Positions 50,356-58,114 of a DNA stretch of 64,000 bases are shown here, one piece after another. Location of the stretch: positions 158,997 through 222,996 of the forward strand of contig UBTF01000010.1 in assembly GCA_900468285.1 (NCBI GenBank), written 5' to 3'. Position 1 is the stretch's first letter. The number at the start of each line of letters is the position of its first letter. Below the pieces are notes generated by a model. It was not told where the DNA came from and did not search any database. It saw only the letters and a program-made list of their open reading frames with translations. The position numbers and the translations under genes are program-made. Source of the DNA: Hyphomicrobiales bacterium (lineage in GTDB: Bacteria > Pseudomonadota > Alphaproteobacteria > Rhizobiales > Rhizobiaceae).

Positions 50356-51389
50356 TGAAAGCCATCGTTATTCATGCAGCCGGTGATCTCAGGATCGAAG
50401 ATCGCCCCGTGGAACAGCCAAAAGCGGGGCAGCTCAGGCTACGTCTCGCGACGGGCGGCATCTGCGGCTCTGATCTGCACTATTACAATCACGGGGGCTT
50501 TGGAGCCGTGCGGCTGCGGGAGCCCATGATTCTTGGCCATGAAGTATCCGCTCATGTGGAGACGATCGGGCCGGGCGTTTCCGGTTTCGAGGTCGGCCAG
50601 CTCGTCGCCGTCTCCCCATCGCGGCCTTGCGGCCATTGCCGCTATTGTGCGGAGGGCTTGCAAAATCAGTGCCTTGATATGCGTTTCTATGGCAGTGCAA
50701 TGCCGTTTCCGCATATTCAGGGCGCTTTCCGCCAAACCCTTATTGCCGATGCTTTCCAGTGTGTCGATGCCACGGGCCTGTCTGCGGGCGAGGCCGCGAT
50801 GGCAGAGCCGCTGGCGGTGACCTTGCACGCCACCACACGTGCAGGAAGCCTTCTTGGCAAGAGAGTGCTGGTTACAGGCTGTGGTCCGATTGGCGTTTTG
50901 TCGATCCTTTCGGCACGCCGGGCGGGCGCTGCTGAGATCGTCGCGACAGATCTTTCTGATTTCACGCTGTCTCTGGCATCCAAGGTTGGAGCCGACCGTG
51001 TGATCAATACGGCCAAGGAGCCGGAAGCCCTTGCGCAATATTCGGCCAACAAGGGAAGCTTCGATGTTCTCTATGAATGCACGGGCGTTGCCGCAGCGCT
51101 TGCGGGTGCAATTCCGGCCATCAGGCCGCGTGGAATTATCCTGCAGCTCGGGCTTGGCGGCGACATGACCCTGCCGATCATGGCAATCACCGCAAAAGAG
51201 CTGGAATTGCGCGGCTCATTCCGCTTTCACGCCGAATTTGCGATCGGTGTCGAACTGATGCGCAAGGGATTGATCGATGTAAGGCCGCTTATTACGCATA
51301 CGGTGCCGCTTAACGAGGCAGAATCGGGCTTCAATCTTGCATCGGACAGAAGTCAGGCCATGAAGACACAGATAGACTTTTCGGCGTAA
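50355..51389 (+). CDS. idnD: Zinc-dependent alcohol dehydrogenase, L-idonate 5-dehydrogenase-like
   Basis: A 344-residue medium-chain dehydrogenase. Catalytic zinc ligands lie in GGICGSDLHYYNHG near residue 37 and GHE near 63; the structural zinc cysteines are in PCGHCRYCAEGLQNQC near 93. NAD site VTGCGPIGVLSILSA near 172. It fits IdnD, which oxidises L-idonate to 5-ketogluconate; with the IdnO-like gene it completes an idonate-to-gluconate route. Close relatives act on sorbitol or threonine. Confidence 0.87.
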   Translation: MKAIVIHAAGDLRIEDRPVEQPKAGQLRLRLATGGICGSDLHYYNHGGFGAVRLREPMILGHEVSAHVETIGPGVSGFEVGQLVAVSPSRPCGHCRYCAEGLQNQCLDMRFYGSAMPFPHIQGAFRQTLIADAFQCVDATGLSAGEAAMAEPLAVTLHATTRAGSLLGKRVLVTGCGPIGVLSILSARRAGAAEIVATDLSDFTLSLASKVGADRVINTAKEPEALAQYSANKGSFDVLYECTGVAAALAGAIPAIRPRGIILQLGLGGDMTLPIMAITAKELELRGSFRFHAEFAIGVELMRKGLIDVRPLITHTVPLNEAESGFNLASDRSQAMKTQIDFSA

Positions 51390-51418
51390 AGCCCGGGACT
51401 TCGGAGGAATTTTCAACA

Positions 51419-52309
51419 ATGTCGTGTTTTGAAGTCATCGATCCGGTGTTTGCCACCTATGTATTGGGCAATGCACCGCTGAAGCGTTTGGCGACCGGTT
51501 TCGACTGGGTGGAAGGGCCGGTGTGGTTCGGGGATGCCGGCTGCCTGTTGTTTTCCGATATTCCCAACAACCGCATTGTCCGGTGGAACGAAGAGGGTGT
51601 TACGACATACCGCCAGCCTTCAAACTTTGCCAATGGTCATACGCGGGATCAGCTGGGGCGGCTGGTCAGCTGCGAGCACGGGACACGCAGGGTGACCCGC
51701 ACCGAGTGGGATGGCAAGGTCACGGTTATCGCTGACAGCTATCAAGGCAAGCGGCTCAACAGTCCGAACGATGTCATCGTCGCAGCTGATGGCGCAATCT
51801 GGTTCACTGATCCTCACTACGGCATCATGACGGACTACGAGGGAACGAAGTCGGAGCAGGAACTGGACTGCTACGTCTACCGCGTCTCGGCGGATGGCAA
51901 TATCGAGGCCGTCATTACCGATATGAAGGCACCCAACGGGCTGGCCTTCAGCCCCGATGGGAAACGATTGTATGTCGCCGATACCGGGCGGATGTTTTCT
52001 TCTGATCCGCAGCATATCCGTGTCTTCGACATGGTGGACGGTCTGCCTGTCAACAGCCGGATTTTCCACACGATCACTGCAGGATGCGCAGATGGGATCC
52101 GTTTGGATAGCGACGGCAATGTCTGGTCTTCCGCAGCCGACGGGGTGCACTGCATTGCGCCGGATGGACATCTGATGGGTAAGATTCTCGTGCCGGAAAC
52201 GGTGTCCAACATCTGCTTTGGCGGCTATGCCAAGAACAGGCTGTTCATTACAGCAACCACCAGCCTTTATTCCGTCATCCTCAATCGACGCGGAGTGCAG
52301 GTGCCCTGA
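51419..52309 (+). CDS. SMP-30/gluconolactonase family protein
   Basis: A 296-residue six-bladed beta-propeller protein. It has FDWVEGPVWFGDAGCLLFSD near residue 28 with the metal-binding glutamate, NSPNDVIVAADGAIWFTDP near 116 and APNGLAFSPDGKRLYVADT near 170, the repeated blade motifs with the metal-ligand Asn and Asp. It would hydrolyse an aldonolactone to the open acid. GGAGGAATTTT lies upstream. It converges with the second LacI gene 15 bases away. Confidence 0.9.
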   Translation: MSCFEVIDPVFATYVLGNAPLKRLATGFDWVEGPVWFGDAGCLLFSDIPNNRIVRWNEEGVTTYRQPSNFANGHTRDQLGRLVSCEHGTRRVTRTEWDGKVTVIADSYQGKRLNSPNDVIVAADGAIWFTDPHYGIMTDYEGTKSEQELDCYVYRVSADGNIEAVITDMKAPNGLAFSPDGKRLYVADTGRMFSSDPQHIRVFDMVDGLPVNSRIFHTITAGCADGIRLDSDGNVWSSAADGVHCIAPDGHLMGKILVPETVSNICFGGYAKNRLFITATTSLYSVILNRRGVQVP

Positions 52310-52324
52310 GATTTAACACGAATG

Positions 52325-53320
52325 CTAGACGGTCTCGCCGTGGACAAGGCGTGTCGATACGACATTGACTGCCTGTACGGTTTCGCCCTTCAGCCGCGCC
52401 ACCAGTGCTTCCGCTGCAGCTTTGCCGATGCCCGTCGTCGGCACCACCGTCGTGGTCAGGCGCTTGTCCAGAATGGACGCCGCCTCCATTCCACCCCAAC
52501 CGGCTATTCCAATATCATCCGGCACACTGAGGCCATGCGCTCGACAGAAAGCCAGCCCGCCGATCGCCATCTCATCATTGTGAAAATAGACGACGTCAAA
52601 CTCGTTGCCGCGGCTGAGCAACATCTCCAGGCCGTAGTAACCCGCATAAAAGCCAGGCGCGTCGTGAAGCATTTCTGCATCCACCAATGGATGGCCGGCC
52701 TTTGCGAGGGCATCCCGAAACCCTTCAAACCGCGCCTGACCCATCACGTCGCTGCGGGCGAACGCTCCGATATAGCCCGCCTTTTGACGGCCCCGTGACA
52801 ACACATGTCGTGCCATCTCCGCACCGCAATCGGCGTGGGAAAAGCCGACGGCCATATCGATAGGGCTCGTGGTCAGATCCCAGATTTCCACGACAGGCAT
52901 GGATGCTGCGCGCAGAAGGTCTATCGTACCAGGCGTATGATGACTGCCGGACAGAATGAGGCCCGCCGGCCGCCAGCTTACCACCTGGCGTATCCACTCT
53001 TCCTCATCGGTTGCCGAATGGTCGCTCGCGCCGATGATCAACTGATATCCGAGGCGTCCAAGCGCGCGATCCACCCCATCCAGCACGTGGCCGAACAGTC
53101 CAGATGTCAGGCGTGGCACGCACATGCCAACCAGTGTCCCCGCGTGGTCTGAACCGAAGGCGGCGGCAAGCCGGTTCGGCACGTATCCCATTTGCTCCGC
53201 AATCCCCAGGACTTTTTCCCGCGTCTGGTCAGAGAAGCCGGATCCGTCTCTGAGAACTCGGCTGACTGTCATCTTGGAGACGCCAGCGGCACGAGCGATG
53301 TCTTCCAGATTGGCTTTCAT
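52325..53320 (-). CDS. LacI-family regulator of the ABC importer
   Basis: A 331-residue LacI-type regulator: LEDIARAAGVSKMTVSRVL at residues 4-22, and an effector domain (GTLVGMCVPRLTSGLFGHV near 60, GSHHTPGTIDLLRAASMPVVEIWDL near 130). It is a paralogue of the regulator at 46198-47214 in plan (both share IW/TWDL-type strands and a GRHTP/SHHTP loop). ATG 53320 is selected because the HTH starts there. It is divergent from the importer operon; the shared 146-base region contains two GntR-type palindromes. Confidence 0.9.
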   Translation of the reverse strand: MKANLEDIARAAGVSKMTVSRVLRDGSGFSDQTREKVLGIAEQMGYVPNRLAAAFGSDHAGTLVGMCVPRLTSGLFGHVLDGVDRALGRLGYQLIIGASDHSATDEEEWIRQVVSWRPAGLILSGSHHTPGTIDLLRAASMPVVEIWDLTTSPIDMAVGFSHADCGAEMARHVLSRGRQKAGYIGAFARSDVMGQARFEGFRDALAKAGHPLVDAEMLHDAPGFYAGYYGLEMLLSRGNEFDVVYFHNDEMAIGGLAFCRAHGLSVPDDIGIAGWGGMEAASILDKRLTTTVVPTTGIGKAAAEALVARLKGETVQAVNVVSTRLVHGETV

Positions 53321-53362
53321 GTGTCTGTTCAATGTCCTTTTCGCACCGGCATCGAATGTACA

Positions 53363-53376
53363 TGTTATCGATAACT
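53363..53376. promoter_or_regulatory. GntR-type operator TGTTATCGATAACT
   Basis: This differs by one base from the perfect palindrome at 49364-49377 (last A to T). It is seven bases upstream of a TTGACA -35 box that faces the ABC importer operon, and 43 bases before the divergent LacI start. Confidence 0.7.
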
Positions 53377-53382
53377 TTTCTC

Positions 53383-53410
53383 TTGACATAGCCGGGCGTC
53401 AGAATAATTT
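53383..53410 (+). promoter_or_regulatory. Candidate sigma-70 promoter of the ABC importer operon
   Basis: A consensus TTGACA -35 at 53383-53388 is followed after 16 bases by TAATTT at 53405-53410, a moderate -10 box. It is bracketed by two GntR-type palindromes, so a repressor at either or both could block RNA polymerase. Confidence 0.5.
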
Positions 53411-53415
53411 GTTTA

Positions 53416-53429
53416 CGTTACCGGTAAAG
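53416..53429. promoter_or_regulatory. GntR-type operator CGTTACCGGTAAAG
   Basis: It contains the palindrome TTACCGGTAA and matches the TGTTACCGGTAACA form known for GntR/IdnR except at its outer bases. It is just downstream of the candidate -10 box, 53 bases from the palindrome at 53363 (about five helical turns), which would allow looping. Confidence 0.6.
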
Positions 53430-53466
53430 CAGGCGCAAGATCTGTCCGGATTGGGAGGAGACAATC

Positions 53467-54960
53467 ATGCAACAGTCCACAGACGGACTGCTGTTCGATC
53501 GCATCGTGAAAGTCTTTGGAGGCACGCAAGCCCTCAAGGGCGTTTCGCTGAAGGTCGAGCGTGGCGAAATCGTTGCCCTTCTGGGCGAAAATGGTGCTGG
53601 CAAGTCAACGCTGATCAAGGTGCTTGGTGGAATCCACCGTGCCGATGAGGGCGGCGTCTTCATTGATGGCGTTCCCTACGCTCATGAAGCCGGAAAAGCC
53701 GGTGGTCAGCAAGTTGCCTTCATCCATCAGGATCTCGGACTGATAGAGTGGATGAGCGTTGCCGAGAATATCGCGCTATCGCTAGGCTACGTGAAAAAGG
53801 GTCGTCGGATCGACTGGACTGCGACGGAGGCGGCTGCCGATAAGGCTCTTTCGCTGGTCGAGGCTGACTTTTCAGCGACAGCCCGCGTGTCCAGCCTCAC
53901 CCGCACGCAGAAATCCCTGGTTGCCATCGCACGAGCCCTTGCTGCCGATTGCGACTACCTCGTTCTTGATGAGCCGACGGCCAGCCTTCCTGCCGATGAG
54001 GTAGAGAGACTGTTTGCAGCCCTTCGTCCGCTAAAGGCACGCGGCGTAGGAATGATCTATGTCAGCCATCGCCTCGATGAGATTTTCCGGATTGCCGATC
54101 GGGTTGCCGTGCTTCGAGACGGCCAGATGGTCGGCATGCGGGCGATTGAACATACCACGCCTGAGGAGCTGGTTGGTCTCATCGTCGGGCGCAAGGCGCG
54201 CGAAATTGCCCGGCCCGCAGTTCTGTCTGGCTCATCCATCCTCAAAGTGGAGGGATTGGCAACCGGCGTGGTGGGCCCGGTGAATTTTGAAATTCGCCGT
54301 GGAGAACTGCTCGGTCTCGCGGGGTTACGTGGTGCAGGCCATGAGGATGTCGGTCGTGCATTGTTCGGTCTCATTCCCCATTCGGGCAGCATCCTATTGA
54401 ACGGGATGAAGCCGGATCTGCGCAATGCTGGAGCGGCCATGCGGTCCGGCATTGGACTCGTCGCACGTGATCGCGTTGCGGAAAGTGTCGCGCCAGGCCT
54501 CACAATTCGAGAAAACGCGTTCATTAACCCGGCGGCTACAGGTCGACGCCTGATGAGTTTCCTGTCTCCCCGAGCCGAGGATGAATTCGCCCATGGACTT
54601 GGCCGCCGCGTCGGTCTGTCGCCGAATGATCCGACACTGGCGATAGAGGCCTTGTCCGGCGGCAATCAGCAAAAGGTCGTCGTGGGACGCTGGCTTGATT
54701 CCGGCCGCCAGCTGCTGATTACGGAAGATCCGACGGCAGGTGTCGATGTCGGCGCGAAGGCGGAAATCTACCATCTGCTATTTGAGGCGCTTGCAAGTGG
54801 TATGGGCGTCCTCGTGGTGTCCACCGATTTCGAGGAGACCGCCAATATCTGCCACCGTGCGATTGTGTTCAGTCGTGGCCTGCCTGTGGCCGAACTGAGC
54901 GGCGTCGAACTTTCAACCGAATCATTGATCCAGGCCGCATCGGCCGGTGAAGCCGCCTGA
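53467..54960 (+). CDS. Sugar ABC importer, ATP-binding protein (RbsA-like, two domains)
   Basis: A 497-residue tandem ABC ATPase. Domain one has Walker A GENGAGKSTLIK near residue 38, a degenerate signature SSLTRTQKSLVAIARAL and Walker B LVLDEPTASLP. Domain two has the degenerate Walker A GLRGAGHEDVGRALF usual for RbsA proteins, a normal signature LSGGNQQKVVVGRWL, and ITEDPTAGVDVG where LDEPT is usual (the two acidic residues are swapped). It powers a CUT2-type importer with the next two genes. GGGAGGAGACA precedes the ATG. Confidence 0.9.
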   Translation: MQQSTDGLLFDRIVKVFGGTQALKGVSLKVERGEIVALLGENGAGKSTLIKVLGGIHRADEGGVFIDGVPYAHEAGKAGGQQVAFIHQDLGLIEWMSVAENIALSLGYVKKGRRIDWTATEAAADKALSLVEADFSATARVSSLTRTQKSLVAIARALAADCDYLVLDEPTASLPADEVERLFAALRPLKARGVGMIYVSHRLDEIFRIADRVAVLRDGQMVGMRAIEHTTPEELVGLIVGRKAREIARPAVLSGSSILKVEGLATGVVGPVNFEIRRGELLGLAGLRGAGHEDVGRALFGLIPHSGSILLNGMKPDLRNAGAAMRSGIGLVARDRVAESVAPGLTIRENAFINPAATGRRLMSFLSPRAEDEFAHGLGRRVGLSPNDPTLAIEALSGGNQQKVVVGRWLDSGRQLLITEDPTAGVDVGAKAEIYHLLFEALASGMGVLVVSTDFEETANICHRAIVFSRGLPVAELSGVELSTESLIQAASAGEAA

Positions 54961-54968
54961 GGACAGCC

Positions 54969-55991
54969 ATGCCCGGTATTCAATCCAACGCAGTTGAACC
55001 CACCAAAGACGAGCTGAAAGGTCTTTCATTCGGCCGAAAGCTGGTTCGCCTCATTCCGACCTATGGTCTCGTGATCCTGATGTTCGGTCTGATCGTCCTC
55101 TTCTCGATCCTGCTGCCGACCACTTTTCCGACCTTGCTCAACGTCCGCGCCATTCTCTCCGACAAGGCGATTATCGCGATGCTGTCGCTTGCGGCCATGA
55201 TTCCGATGGTTGCCGGGCGCATCGACCTGACGGTCGGCTACGGTATCGTTCTCTGGCACATTCTGGCCATCAGTTTGCAGACGCTCTACGGGCTTCCCTG
55301 GCCAGTTGCCGTTGCTATCGTTCTCGTCCTCGGCGTCCTCATCGGGGCCCTTAACGGGCTACTGGTCGAGGTTGCGCGGATCGACAGTTTCATAGCGACG
55401 CTTGGAACAGGCACGATCCTTTATGCCATTGCACTCTGGCATACCGGCGGCCGTCAGATGGTGGGTGCGCTGCCAGATGCATTTTATGCCATCAATGGCA
55501 CCTTCGTCGCAGGGCTGCCAATCACCGCCATCTATGTCCTTGTCATCACGCTGTTGCTCTGGATCGCGCTCGAATACACGCCAATCGGTCGGTATCTCTA
55601 TGCGATTGGCGCCAATCAAAGGGCAGCAGAGCTCAATGGCATTCCAACGCGCAAATTCGTTATCGGCGCATTTGTCGCGTCCGGCCTGATGACCGCGCTT
55701 GCGGGTGTGCTTCTGGCGTCCAAGCTGCGTATCGGGCAGGCATCCGTCGGCCTTGAATTTCTCTTGCCCGCACTTGTGGGTGCCTTTCTTGGCTCCACAA
55801 CCATCAAGCCCGGACGCGTCAATGTCTGGGGCACAATCGTCGGCGTGATGATCCTCGCCGTTGGCATATCCGGCATCCAGCAGTTCGGCGGCAGTTTCTG
55901 GGTTGAACCGCTGTTTAACGGCACGACCTTGCTAATCGCAATTGGCATTGCCGGATATGCGCAGAGGAAAAGAGGCGCGAAGTCTAAATAG
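54969..55991 (+). CDS. Sugar ABC importer, permease (RbsC-like)
   Basis: A 340-residue membrane protein with about eight hydrophobic segments, for example GLVILMFGLIVLFSILLP near residue 34 and AVAIVLVLGVLIGALNGLLV near 115; the coupling-region motif GIPTRKFVIGAFVASGLMTALAGVLLASK is near 222. It is of the RbsC/AraH family. A single permease gene implies a homodimer. It starts eight bases after the ATPase gene. Confidence 0.9.
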   Translation: MPGIQSNAVEPTKDELKGLSFGRKLVRLIPTYGLVILMFGLIVLFSILLPTTFPTLLNVRAILSDKAIIAMLSLAAMIPMVAGRIDLTVGYGIVLWHILAISLQTLYGLPWPVAVAIVLVLGVLIGALNGLLVEVARIDSFIATLGTGTILYAIALWHTGGRQMVGALPDAFYAINGTFVAGLPITAIYVLVITLLLWIALEYTPIGRYLYAIGANQRAAELNGIPTRKFVIGAFVASGLMTALAGVLLASKLRIGQASVGLEFLLPALVGAFLGSTTIKPGRVNVWGTIVGVMILAVGISGIQQFGGSFWVEPLFNGTTLLIAIGIAGYAQRKRGAKSK

Positions 55992-56018
55992 TTCATTCAG
56001 CTACATCGGGAGGAAACC

Positions 56019-57107
56019 ATGCTGAAAAGAGCACTAGCCGTATCGATCCTGGCACTGGCGGTTGCCATGCCAGCCCACGCCGACGCGATTTCTGACGCGA
56101 TGGCGCAGGTCCAGAAATATGCAGGTGAGAAAACGACCTGGGATGGGCCAACAAGCGGTCCGGTCGCTGCGACGGGCAAGAAAATCGTCGTGCTGGCCGC
56201 CGACATGAAAAACGGCGGCATCCTGGGCGTAACGAATGGCATACAAGAGGCTGCGGCCAAGATAGGTTGGCAGGTGACGGTTCTGGATGGCGCTGGTTCC
56301 GTGCAGAGCCGTGCCGGAGCGTTCGGGCAGGCATTTGCGCTGAAGCCTGACGGCATCATTATCAACGGCTTCGATGCGGTCGAGCAGCAGGCTGCGTTGA
56401 AGCAGGCTTGCGATGCCGGCATTCCGATGGTGAGCTGGCATGCAGGTCCGGTGATTGGGCCTGACCCGGCCAATTGCCTTTTCGCCAATGTTTCCACCGA
56501 TGCCATGGAAGTCTCCGCCGCTGCTGCAAAATGGGCCTTTGCTGACGCAGGTGGAAAGCCGGGTGTCGTGATCTTCACCGACTCGACCTATGCCATCGCC
56601 ATTGCCAAGGCCGACAAGATAAAGGAAACAATCGAAAAGCTCGGCGGAACGGTGCTCGAATATGTGGATACGCCAATTGCGGACACCTCGAACCGTATGC
56701 CAACGCTGACGACTTCGCTGTTGCAAAAGTATGGTGCGAAATGGACTCATACGCTGGCAATCAATGATATCTATTTCGACTTCATGGGGCCGAGCCTCGC
56801 CGCAGCCGGTATCGCGGGCGATGGGGCGCCCAAGGCGGTCGCTGCCGGTGACGGATCGGAATCGGCCTATCAGCGCATTCGCTCAGGCCAATACCAATCC
56901 GTGACGGTGGCAGAGCCCCTGAACCTGCAGGGTTGGCAGCTTGTAGACGAATTGAACCGAGCAGTCAGCAAGGCGAAATGGTCCGGTTATACGTCACCAC
57001 TGCACGTGGTTACCAAGGCCAATATCAGCTCCGACGGTGGCGACAAGAATATCTTTGATCCCGGCAATGGCTACCGCGTCCAGTATGCGAAGATCTGGGG
57101 CAAATAG
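56019..57107 (+). CDS. Sugar ABC importer, periplasmic binding protein
   Basis: A 362-residue protein with a Sec signal peptide (KRALAVSILALAVAMPAHA, cleavage after residue 21). The mature part is a type I periplasmic binding fold: KKIVVLAADMKNGGILGV near residue 50, KPDGIIINGFDAVEQQAAL near 112, GIPMVSWHAGP and AVAAGDGSESAYQRIRSG near 270. The ligand is unknown; neighbours suggest a sugar acid or sugar. GGGAGGAAACC precedes the ATG. It ends the operon before a strong terminator. Confidence 0.9.
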   Translation: MLKRALAVSILALAVAMPAHADAISDAMAQVQKYAGEKTTWDGPTSGPVAATGKKIVVLAADMKNGGILGVTNGIQEAAAKIGWQVTVLDGAGSVQSRAGAFGQAFALKPDGIIINGFDAVEQQAALKQACDAGIPMVSWHAGPVIGPDPANCLFANVSTDAMEVSAAAAKWAFADAGGKPGVVIFTDSTYAIAIAKADKIKETIEKLGGTVLEYVDTPIADTSNRMPTLTTSLLQKYGAKWTHTLAINDIYFDFMGPSLAAAGIAGDGAPKAVAAGDGSESAYQRIRSGQYQSVTVAEPLNLQGWQLVDELNRAVSKAKWSGYTSPLHVVTKANISSDGGDKNIFDPGNGYRVQYAKIWGK

Positions 57108-57120
57108 GCCGATGTCTTCA

Positions 57121-57167
57121 AACGGCTGGCGCGGATCCTATCTGCGCCAGCCGTTTTCTCTTTCTTC
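57121..57167 (+). terminator. Rho-independent terminator of the importer operon
   Basis: AACGGCTGGCGC at 57121-57132 pairs exactly with GCGCCAGCCGTT at 57144-57155 (12 bp, 11-base loop), followed by a TTTTCTCTTTCTT tract. It starts 14 bases after the binding-protein gene. Confidence 0.88.
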
Positions 57168-57293
57168 ATCTACATTCACACGGCTCCTGTGATCCCGGTC
57201 CATCTGCTTCGTACGGTATCGGGCGATGAATCTCTGGAACCGCCGCAAGCGCGCGGTGTTTCCTCCGCACATTCATCACGCGAAGGAACCGCA

Positions 57294-57698
57294 ATGCCCG
57301 ATATCAAATCCCCCGCCGTACAATCGCTGGAGAGTGAACAGAGCGAACCTCGCGTGGATCAGGATGAGCTCCGCGATGGTTTGGAAGACACGTTTCCAGC
57401 GTCCGATCCAGTCTCGGCCACCGGCACCACAACATCCGGCGCGGGTGCTGACGCAGCAGAGCCGGTTGCCAAATCGGATGCACCACGAGTGGACGAGGCC
57501 CTCGAATCCATCCTCGCTCATCGAAATGATCCCTACAGCGGACCTAAGGAAAACATTGTTGCGGTCAGGCAAGAGGTTTCAAGCCTGGGCTACAGAACCG
57601 CAGATGACCTTCGCCGTCGTGTGCGCGAAAACCCCATGCGAGCTCTCGGTCTTGGAGCCATTTTCGGCTATCTGGTCGCGACAACGTTGACGCGTTGA
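57294..57698 (+). CDS. DUF883-like membrane-anchored small protein
   Basis: A 134-residue protein with a highly acidic, disordered N-terminus including ELRDGLEDTFPASDPVSATG, a helical middle and a C-terminal glycine-rich hydrophobic anchor (ENPMRALGLGAIFGYLVATT) preceded by RRRVR, the DUF883/ElaB-like plan for membrane tethering. The LEDTFPASDP motif recurs in rhizobial small proteins by recollection. Function unknown, possibly stress related. ATG 57294 has GAAGGAACC upstream; a frame open to 57189 is not supported. Confidence 0.75.
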   Translation: MPDIKSPAVQSLESEQSEPRVDQDELRDGLEDTFPASDPVSATGTTTSGAGADAAEPVAKSDAPRVDEALESILAHRNDPYSGPKENIVAVRQEVSSLGYRTADDLRRRVRENPMRALGLGAIFGYLVATTLTR

Positions 57699-58114
57699 CA
57701 CTTGAAACTACGACCGGCGAGAACAATGTTTTTCGCCGGTGGCTGCCGCAGCTCCAGCTCTCATGGACTTGCCGAGCAATGGGGCACCATTCCCGCAATC
57801 CGCGCAAGAGCGGTGCCTTATAACAATCCAGTTTTGATAAAATACATCTTCGGCGAGAAGCCGACATCTTTTGACAAAAAATGCTATTAAAAATCTATCG
57901 GGCCGCTCTGGGTCCTCTTTAAACCAGCAAAATTCCATACCATATCAAGCTCATCAGAATGCCATGTCAGAGACGAGCTCTTACCTGTCATTCAAGGCGA
58001 TGCCGGCATGATTGAGTGTCGGTCGTCGCAGCGGGGCTTGCCGCTTCAGGGAGCCTCAACCCCAGCAATCCAAACTGTGCCGAGATCGGGCAGGGCGGTA
58101 AGAGGAGTTTGATT
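57699..58114. other. 416-base intergenic region upstream of clpB
   Basis: No gene is supported here. ACCGGCGA at 57713-57720 pairs with TCGCCGGT at 57733-57740 around a 12-base loop, without a following T-run. An AT-rich stretch contains TTGACA at 57871-57876 with ATCTAT 17 bases on, a possible promoter. CTTGCCG at 58037-58043 and CCCCAGC at 58060-58066 loosely resemble a sigma-32 heat-shock promoter, as expected before clpB, but the match is weak. Confidence 0.4.

Noticed and set aside
57701..57730. Heat-shock promoter (CTTGAAA at 57701) for clpB
   Set aside because: The -35 match is good but no -10 match follows at the usual spacing, and it lies over 400 bases before the clpB start. A weaker candidate nearer clpB is mentioned instead.
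57713..57740. Hairpin after the DUF883-like gene as terminator
   Set aside because: An 8-bp stem with a 12-base loop but no T-run on either strand; recorded only in the intergenic note.
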